A stretch of 64,000 nt of DNA from Lotus japonicus (taxonomy: Eukaryota > Streptophyta > Magnoliopsida > Fabales > Fabaceae), in assembly GCF_012489685.1 (NCBI RefSeq), contig NC_080046.1, positions 60,812,195 through 60,876,194 on the forward strand, given 5' to 3'. The notes beneath the pieces were generated by a model. It made no database searches, was not told the origin of the DNA, and saw nothing but the letters and a program-made list of their open reading frames with translations. This document shows positions 56,749-64,000 of the stretch, piece by piece; position 1 is the first letter of the stretch, and every line of letters begins with the position of its first letter. The translations under genes were made by a program, and so were the position numbers.

Positions 56749-57710
56749 TCGGGAGCAGGAAGGCAGGAAAGGCGGGGAGCTTCAAGGAAGAACTTTTGAT
56801 GAGCAAAGTGAATTTGTCAAAGTCAGATATCTTCAATTTCTCTTAGAAATATCTCCAAACTCTCCATTGTAACAAAAGCGTGCTCTTTTTCTCCGAAAGG
56901 AGTTTTTTAACGAGACGCTCCATCAATAAAACGAAAATTCATGAAATTCGTGTCCAAAAGTTCCAGGGATTCCCTGACGATCGGAATTGCCGATCGATAT
57001 AAAGAATTACGGCGATCACTAGGTGGGACAAGCTTGATCCCCAAAGGGGCTTGCTGGAACCTTGAAGGTGGCGGCGATTCCACAAAGGGCCTTTGACGCC
57101 TGGGAATCTCCCCCCGGAAAGTCTGATGTGATCTCCGGTCCCGTAAACGACGTGCTGGGTAAGTCTCGCCAGAATACGACGAGCACCATAAACTAGGCAA
57201 AAGACTTGGGACCCCCAAATGGCCATTGGGACCCAAGCATTGTAAGCCCCGAGCGGGCAAAGCCCCGGGCGAAGCCCTCAAGAATGGAGGCCGTTTACTC
57301 CTTTGTGGAAAACGTCTAAAGTCTTGGCGGTGAAATACCAAGCAACAAGCCCTAGTTAAAATTAATGCACGAAGTCGTTAGGCGTAATTCAATCACATGA
57401 CGCGTGAAAAAATAGCGCAAGATATAAGGTCGGCGAATGAATAAGGTGGAAGGCGAGTGCTTAGACACTCAGGATGTTGAGTATTTTATTACTCCGGCGT
57501 GTGGGGGCGTTAAACTATGAAATTCATTCTTAAATTTTTTAAACAATAAGAATGCGGCGACCAAAAAATGTACGGCGAAAGCAATCCAACAAAATTTACA
57601 AAGTATTCAAAGGCGATATAAAAACTATGGCGAAAGGTTGCTTATATACAGGAATGGCGGAAAAGTGCATTACAAGAGGGCGGTAAAGGCTAAGTAAAAT
57701 TAAAATTACA
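56749..57710. other. Gypsy spacer between pol and the antisense gene
   Basis: Part of the gypsy 3' region. Moderately GC-rich, with open stretches on the minus strand (56907-57341) that carry no recognisable family. No gene is called. Confidence 0.5.
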
Positions 57711-60123
57711 CTATTCATCATTTCTTTCTTCTTCTCCTGTTTCTTCTTCTTCTTCTTCTTCAGTTGCCGTCCAGAGGTGTTGGTCAATCAGAGGAGGATC
57801 ATCGGGACCAACCAGTCCTTCAGCGGTGATCTCTTTCATTACTCCCATAGCGCTAAAATCAAGGTTCGGGAACAAATGTTGGGCCTGGTCTTTGGCAAGG
57901 TAGAAGCCGCGCTCGCGATTGTCATAGGCAATGTCAGCGGCTTGTTCCCTCGCCTCAGCGGCTTTGGCTTTCTCCATCGCCAGCTCGTCCTCTAGCCCTT
58001 TGATCTTCGCAAGATGGGAAGTAATCTCGGCATCTTTCGTGGCGAGGGCTTCCCCATGAGCTTCGTCCGCCTTCTTGATCTCTTCGGACGTGGCTCGCAT
58101 CACCGCCTCCATGTCAGACCTCGCCGAAGCCAAGGACTCAGCGGACTTTTTCTCCTGCTCCGCCAACGCCTTTTTCACTAACTCCAGCTCAGCGCGCAAT
58201 GCTTCGAGCTCTGACTCCTTAGCAACCAGTGCCTCGCCCCTGGCGATCAAGTCCTTCTCAGCTTGGTCTTTTTCCTTTTTGCAAGCTTGGAGACTTGCAT
58301 CGAGATCATCCGCTTCTTCCTTCATCAGCGCCAGCTGATCCTCCACTTCGCCGATTTTAATTCCCGCCGTGCCAATCAACTTGTCGGCCTGGACTTTTTC
58401 TTTGCCCGCTTGGTCTAGCAGTTTGTCGAAGCGTTTCTTCCAAGCGGCGTCGTCCTCCTGGAGGAGCCGCCCTCTTTACTAGGAGCTTGCTCGATCTGGG
58501 TCGCTTCAAAGGTAGCGGCGGCATCAGGAGAAGGTCTCTCTTCGCGGCGAGGCGGGGAAGACGTGGAGCGCCCATCATCTGTTGGGGGCGGGCTAGGAGG
58601 TGCGTCTTGGCGAGGGGGGGACCTGGGGGTTTCATTTTCTTTTTCTTTCTCCCCAGCAGGAGCATCGGACGACGCGACAGCTTTTGTGGCATTAACGGTG
58701 ACAAGTTTCTCAACAGCTGAGGGTTGAGAAATGTTGGCGGTTGTGTCAGCGGCTGTTGACTGGTCAACAGAGGTTGTTGTGGCACCGGAGGAGGCGGCTG
58801 TAGCACCTACAGTAGTGGACTTGGCGGCGGCTGCGGAGGCCGCGTCCGCGGTAGCGGAATTGGGAGCTAGGACGGTGGTGGACTCGGTGGCCGTGGCGAC
58901 GGAGGCTTTAGCAACTTTTTTGCCTTTAGACGCGGCGGCAGTAGTGGGTTGAGCGCCGGGGTTGGAGGAGCCGGCGATAGAGGAGACTTTGGCCAATTTC
59001 CTCCTTTTGGGGGCTTGGGCGCCCTCAGCTTGGTTCTCAGCGCCGCCTCGCTTTTTCCCATCGCCCTCGGTGTTGAACTTTGGAGAAAAACGGGCCATTC
59101 TCCTCTCACGAGCTTTCAGGAGCTCGGCGTTCGTGAAATTCATATCTTCTGCAACAATAAATAAGGAAAAAGGGGGGTCAGTAGTAACATAAGGGATAAG
59201 AAAGAAAATAGAAATGATAAAAGTGAACTATAAGTGACCTAGATATTTGGGTGTCCTTGAGAGGCGAGCACCCTCAAGGACTGTTGAGCAGTCAAGGACG
59301 AGAAGTGGGGCGAGGAGATTCAAAAGGGCTTTGTCGTTGGCAGACAAAGATTCTTCTGAAGGATCGGTAATCCCATTAGGCTTTTCCGTCCAGTAAAGGG
59401 GGAAAAGGGCAGTCCCGTCCCTAAGGGTGAAGGCCTCTGGATAGGCGGGGTGAACCGCCACGCGGAAGAATCTTCGGGCAAAGGAGGACTTGGCGTTACT
59501 TTTATGAGGATTCAAGCATTTACGGCCAGCCCGGGCCTTTAAAGAAATCCACCCTTTGTTTTTGATGGACTTGGGGTCAACATCGTAGAGGTAAAAGAAG
59601 CTGGTGGGAGATGGGGCGGTGCCAACAGCGGCGCACAAGATCTCAAAGCACCGGATGAAGGCCCAGACATTGGGGTGAAGTTAGCAAGGAGCCGCGTTGA
59701 TATCACGGAGAACGGTCTGAATGAAGGGCGAAAAAGGAAGTCTGACTCCAAGCTCGCCGAAATCTCATAGGCAAAAAAGAAATGAGATCCCTTTACATCG
59801 GCGTCGGCCCTGTGAAGCCAGGGGCGGTCTTCAGCACTGCAGGGCCAAATCCGGAGTTTGGCGTTTATTTCGTCATCATCAGACAAACCACCAAGGCTAC
59901 TTACGAATTCCACGATAGTCTCCCTATCCTGGAAAACGGAAGGTTGGTCAATGGCCTCGTGTGAGGGCGCTATTTGGACTGGAAGGGGCGGGGTTGTGAA
60001 AGTCTTTAATTGGTATTGAGGGATCTCCGGGACCTCTAAACGGAGGCCGCCGGCTGCGGTAGAGTCAGGATCACTCCCAGAAGAAGAGGAGGTGTGATTA
60101 GGGGAGTTAGGGTTTGAAGCCAT
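57711..60123 (-). pseudogene. Antisense additional gene of the gypsy element (Transposase_28-type protein)
   Basis: It starts at the ATG at 60123. The first exon encodes a Ser-rich start and then the conserved domain known from plant 'putative gypsy type transposon' proteins: RETIVEFVSSLGGLSDDD, then FFYLYDVDPKS, KGWISLKARAGRK and FPLYWTEKPN. A probable intron (about 59240 to 59151, ending TTGTTGCAG) leads to a second exon, MNFTNAELLKARERRMA. That exon continues with an Ala/Thr/Lys-rich linker and a long coiled coil (58380-57900), ending in an acidic tail. Breaks: frameshift near 59750, in-frame TAA at 59683-59681, frameshift near 58460. Tat elements are known to carry such antisense genes; the role is unknown. 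Confidence 0.75.
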
Positions 60124-60337
60124 CTTCTATAATCAAATGAGGAAAGGGGGGAAAAGATGAGTAGAGATATAATGTAGAGATAAGGGAAGGAGGACTCACC
60201 GGAGAAGGATGTGAAGAGTGGGTAGCGGAAAGGGTGATAGGCAACGGCACCGGAGCGGAAGTTGGAAGAAGGAGCTTGGTAGGCAATAAGGGAGGTAAAA
60301 AGCGGTCTCGGAAAAGGATGATTGTAGGGAAAAAGGG

Positions 60338-60345
60338 TTTTTATA
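60338..60345 (-). promoter_or_regulatory. TATA-like box before the antisense gypsy gene
   Basis: TATAAAAA in GCCTATAAAAAC on the minus strand, about 215 bases before the ATG at 60123. It suits a host-type promoter for independent antisense transcription. Confidence 0.45.
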
Positions 60346-60992
60346 GGCAGGGGGAGAAGTTGGAAAGGTGACGCGTGTTGGACACGTGTGGAGGATTGGA
60401 AGTCATGATGGTTTTTTGGGAAAGTGGAACGCGTGTGATGGGGTTTACTGCGCACGATGGGACAGTTATGAAAAGTGAAGTGACGGTTCCGGAGAAAGAG
60501 GAAAACTGATGTAACTGACGCGTCACGTGGAGCAGTTAGGGATTTGAAAGGTTTTTGAAATAAGAGGAAACGCGAAAGGCCTCGCCACCATAGAAACCAA
60601 ACGCCATCGCCTGACAAGTAATACCAGCATTAAAGTTTAGTCACTCGCCAGGGACATTGCCAGCCAACACTTGGGTGATCAGTACTTGGTCAATGCTTGC
60701 CACCTTTCTCGCCGGCGAACGATCGCTCACCTACTCCAACCAATCGCCGGTACGGAGCGATCGTTCTCGCCGCTTGTGGACTTGTGGACTTGTGGACTTG
60801 CCGGTTTGGGTTGTTCGCCAAGACCAAAAATGCTTGTTTCCTTTCGCTTACGCCATGTTGGCGACGTAGTTTACTTCTTTTTTCTCAAACCATGTTGGCA
60901 GCTTAGATCCCAGTGTACTATAGGATACATATAAAGGCATTTAAAAGACACACTTAGCTCTCATACTTCGAGCTCGGTGTCTTGTGGACTAG

Positions 60993-61262
60993 TGGACTGG
61001 GCGAGCCCCTAGAGGGGCAACGCCCAGCGTGAAGCCCGCCCCGAGGCGGGGGCCTGGCCTTAAGTTGGGCCTCAGCCTCGGAGGCCCAATTGGCCCAATA
61101 GGTAGTGCCCAAGCTCTATAAATAGGAGGTAGTTACCAATTGTAGGGGACTTTTGCTCACTTTATGAAATAACACATGAAATTCAGCATTCTCATTCTCT
61201 CTTTAGCACATTCTTCCGCTCTCTAGGTACTATTCCTTCCTTCAATGTTCATTCCCAAAACA
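60993..61262 (+). repeat. Right terminal repeat of the gypsy element
   Basis: 270 bases, four differences from the left copy, followed by the ACATA duplication. Sequence just upstream (60570-60992) is also shared with the inverted relative at 62730-63110. Confidence 0.8.
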
Positions 61263-62448
61263 ACATAAGTATAAGTATGATTGCACAAACAATGTTAACC
61301 TCTACTGAATTACGGTCCAGATTTATACGTGCAAGTCTTCTTAAGGTAGTTCAGGGAGTAAGGAGTTTCTTGAGTACTGCTGGTTGTGTCTATAATAAGG
61401 GGTCTTTTGTTCTTTTGGGTTGTTTTAATTCTTTAGGGGTTGGTCTATTTGGCGTTGTAGACATCTTTTCCCTATAGTGCTTTTTGGTATTTCTAGTATG
61501 GTTGTGCCTGTTTTTGGGCTGTGTCGGCGTCGACTTAGCAGAGTTTTTGGTCCTTTAAAGATGGTTGTATATCTTGAACTTTTTCCTCAATAATATAATT
61601 ATTTTACTTTTGAAAAAAAGTCATATAAAGAATTATATAAATTCTTTTACATGTGATTTAGAAATATAAATATAAATAAGTAGATTAATACTAACCAGAA
61701 TTTAGCACGGGACATAATTGCTCTACAGATAACATTAATTTAACTTTCAAAAAGAAAAACATTAATTTATAAATGATAAACACATCAGAATTTACCAAAA
61801 AAAATGTCATAAAAAACTTTTTCTAGGGAAAAAAATACTTTCCTCTTGTAAAAAAAATGAAGAAAAATTACAATCTAGAAATTTATTCATGTAATTAAAA
61901 CCTCATAAAATTATCTCATTATTGTTTTGGTGACATATTTTTATACTTTTTTTTAACGTTGACCAAGACTAAAACTTCATATACCAATCAAGTTAAAACA
62001 ATTAATATTTTTCAATTTTATTTTTAATTAAATGATTTTCCCTCTTTGATATAAGTGTTTAAATTTTTTAAAATGAGGGGTGATTATTTATAGAAACTAT
62101 AAGACACGTATTAAAGATGTAAATATTACTTTAAAAAAAGTTAAATATTAAATAAATTAAATATAAATTTTCAAGTAGAAAATATTTTAATTAAATTTTA
62201 TCTTTATGTGTACCTCTTTAATATATCTCTAATATTTTATATAAATCATCACAGCTCATTTAAAAAATGAATATATCTAAAATAGGTAAAAAAATCATTA
62301 AAAATATAAAGAGATGGGTTATTTTAACTTTTTTTCGAACTCGGTTATTTTAACTTGATTGGTGGAATATTACGTTTTAGAATTAGAGTTGTAAATTAAA
62401 ATTAAAAAAAAAAACACATCACCAAAAGATGCATAATATATGCTTACT
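61263..62448. other. AT-rich flank with LINE-like tail and dispersed repeat
   Basis: From 61320 to 61615 the T/G-rich sequence ends in 'ttacttttgaaaaaaag', like a LINE 3' end, without a protein match. From about 61890 to 62300 it resembles 22320-23260 ('aaaacttcata', 'tataaatcatcac'). No gene is seen. Confidence 0.45.
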
Positions 62449-64000
62449 GTTCCGGGAATGGACATTCAAGAGAGGTATAGTACCCAGAGGTAGAGGGATT
62501 GTGCTAAGAGAGAATCAGAATGAGAGAGAGTGTGCTGAATTTCAAGTGTTATTTCATCAAATGGGCCAAAAGTCCCCTACACCTGATAACTACCTCCTAT
62601 TTATAGAGCTTGGGTACTACCTATTGGACCAATTGGGCCTCCGAGGTCAAGGCCCATCTGAAGGCCAGGGCCCCGCCTCAGGGCGGGATACATGCTGGGC
62701 GTTGCCCCTCTAGGGGCTCGCCCAGTCCACTAGTCCACAAGACACCGAGCTCGAGGTACGAGAGCTAAGGGTGTCTTTTAAATGCTTTTACATATGTCTT
62801 ACAGTACACCAGAATCTGCACTGCCAACATGGCTTGAGCAAAAGGAAACTTGCATTTTCAGTTACCCAGTCCACTGACTTGACGAGCAACCCGAGCTGAC
62901 AAGTCCACTAGTCCACAAGCGGCGAGAACGATTACTTCGTATTGGCGATAAGTTGGAGCAGGTGTATGATCGTTCGCCGGCGGAAAAGGTGGCAGGCATG
63001 GGTCATGTGCTGATCATTCAATCACCGACTGGCGGTAACCCCGGCGAGCGACTGAACTTTGTTGTTGGTGTCACCTGCCAGGCGATGGTGTTTGATCTTT
63101 ATAATGGCGAGGCTTTTCGCGCCTTCCCACAAACAATAACAATTGGGTTTGACAGCCAAAAGATGAAGGGCGAGCGCCCTTGGTCCGCAAGTCCACAAGC
63201 TCGAAGCAGGAGAGCGAAGTGTGTCTCCAAACTGTGACCGTCAATCTCTGTCCCCTTGTGATTCCCCTAGCAAGTCGCCCGTTGCCACTTTCCACTTGGT
63301 ACGGCGTTCCTCGGCTGGCGGTTTCGACCAACGCGCAGGAACTATTCCCAAGTTTCTAGTTGCAATAGCTTCCCCGCCTAGAAGATCACCTAGCCACGCT
63401 ACTTGGCGGGATCAACAAAGGATGTATAAAGCGTGTAGGTCGCCGACATGGCGCAAATGAAACACAAACCGCCAATAGCGCAAGGAAATACGCAAATACA
63501 TGAATCTCCGATTGACGCGGGACCTAGAAAGATGGTGTACAAACGCCTACAAGATTAAGGAGTCGTGGTGGCCCGCCTTATATGACGTGACTCGCTGAAT
63601 AGAAGCTGGCTCGCCTGATGACATGGTCTCCCGCCAATCTCCCCCGCATCCGCCCCTCGCAGCATCTTCATGGATCAAGTTGCTTCCTGGGCGAGCCCCC
63701 TAATATGGCGAAGGGACTCAACCAGTCCACAAGACACCGAGCTCGAAGCATGAGAGCACAATGTGTCTTCAAGCTGAAGTCGCCGCCGCATCGTCCCTAG
63801 GAGAAGATCCGCCCAGCACGCATGCTCCTTCACTCGCCATAGTCTACAAGTCCACCAGACTCTGTCCAAGTCATGAGGAGTAGGAGTGTCCTCACTTGCC
63901 GCATCGCCATCACCATCTTGCTTTAGCCTTATAAGAAATTAGTTTGACTTGCTCGCCACTCTCAGCGTAAGGCCGCCACCATTTTGCGGTAGGTCGCTAC
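62449..64000 (-). mobile_element. 3' end of a second Tat-type gypsy element, inverted, running off the window
   Basis: On the minus strand, 62729-62449 is a diverged copy of the 270-bp repeat (TGGACTGGGCGAG...GGAACA). The sequence next to it (62730-63110) matches the 3'-internal region of the first element (60992-60570), including GTGTCTTGTGGACTAG and TCGCCGGCGAACGATC. Beyond 63120 the two diverge. The phrases 'cacaag(acaccgag)ctcgaagca' recur at 63190 and 63725, suggesting further internal duplication. No intact frame. Confidence 0.7.

Larger units (their letters stand above)
42365..61262 (+). mobile_element. Ty3/gypsy retrotransposon (Tat lineage), internally deleted and split
   Basis: Flanked by ACATA on both sides (42360-42364 and 61263-61267), with 270-bp repeats starting TGGACTGGG and ending AACA. 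The order is LTR, primer-binding site, RNase H, integrase, a non-coding spacer, an antisense gene and LTR. Gag, protease and reverse transcriptase are missing: the sequence passes from the primer site to the end of the RT/RNase H region within about 30 bases. The extra RNase H and the antisense gene between pol and the 3' LTR fit the Tat lineage. A copia element (44394-56635) interrupts the integrase. No purine tract is seen just before the right repeat (see findings). It cannot transpose on its own. Confidence 0.82.

Noticed and set aside
57777..59192. Plus-strand open frames opposite the gypsy antisense gene
   Set aside because: Shadows of the Ala/Glu-rich coiled coil and linker on the other strand.

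Overview
The window looks like nuclear DNA of a flowering plant, most likely a eudicot and probably a legume. It is AT-rich with sparse spliced genes, GT-AG introns, TATAAATA promoters and dense nested transposons: a SIRE-type Ty1/copia element with an extra ORF, a Tat-type Ty3/gypsy element, LINEs, hAT, PIF/Harbinger and Stowaway elements, and Helitron-like termini. The legume assignment is inference from the style of these families. I see no bacterial, organellar or viral genome features.

Left part (1-42 kb): host sequence built from copies of a two-gene cassette. One gene is a plus-strand F-box protein of 289 residues with a 5'-UTR intron (coding regions 11602-12471, 18980-19849, 38833-39702, plus a gutted copy at 5484-6558). 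The other is a convergent minus-strand gene for a small secreted cysteine-rich STIG1-like protein (1190-1573, 12959-13368, 20253-20594, 40184-40547). Three F-box reading frames are intact. All four STIG1-like copies are broken, each by a different lesion. A degenerate pseudogene of the PLP-homeostasis protein (YggS/PROSC family) lies at 1909-3290 and is split by a solo LTR with a 5-bp target duplication. The spaces between are filled by LINE 3' ends, a 661-bp hAT element, a 1.1-kb PIF/Harbinger element carrying a CCA-rich core, a Helitron-like stretch (about 23.3-33.4 kb) with an RPA-like pseudogene, and two TIR elements, one nested in a Stowaway-type MITE.

Right part (42.4-61.3 kb): a Ty3/gypsy (Tat) element with 270-bp terminal repeats and an ACATA target duplication. 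It has lost gag, protease and reverse transcriptase but keeps an RNase H, an integrase and a long antisense gene. A complete SIRE-type copia element (44394-56635) is inserted in the last part of its integrase. That element has 1282-bp LTRs that I could not tell apart by eye and a CCTAC duplication. It carries gag, pol, a 949-codon third ORF in the envelope-like position and a small antisense coiled-coil ORF. The order of events is clear: the gypsy element came first, the copia element later and recently. From 62449 to the window edge lies the 3' end of a related Tat element in inverted orientation.

Leads: the F-box/STIG1 cassette with asymmetric decay; the third F-box copy, whose promoter, 5' splice site and 3' splice site have all changed while its reading frame stayed open; and antisense genes in both LTR elements, each preceded by the same 12-base TATA context.
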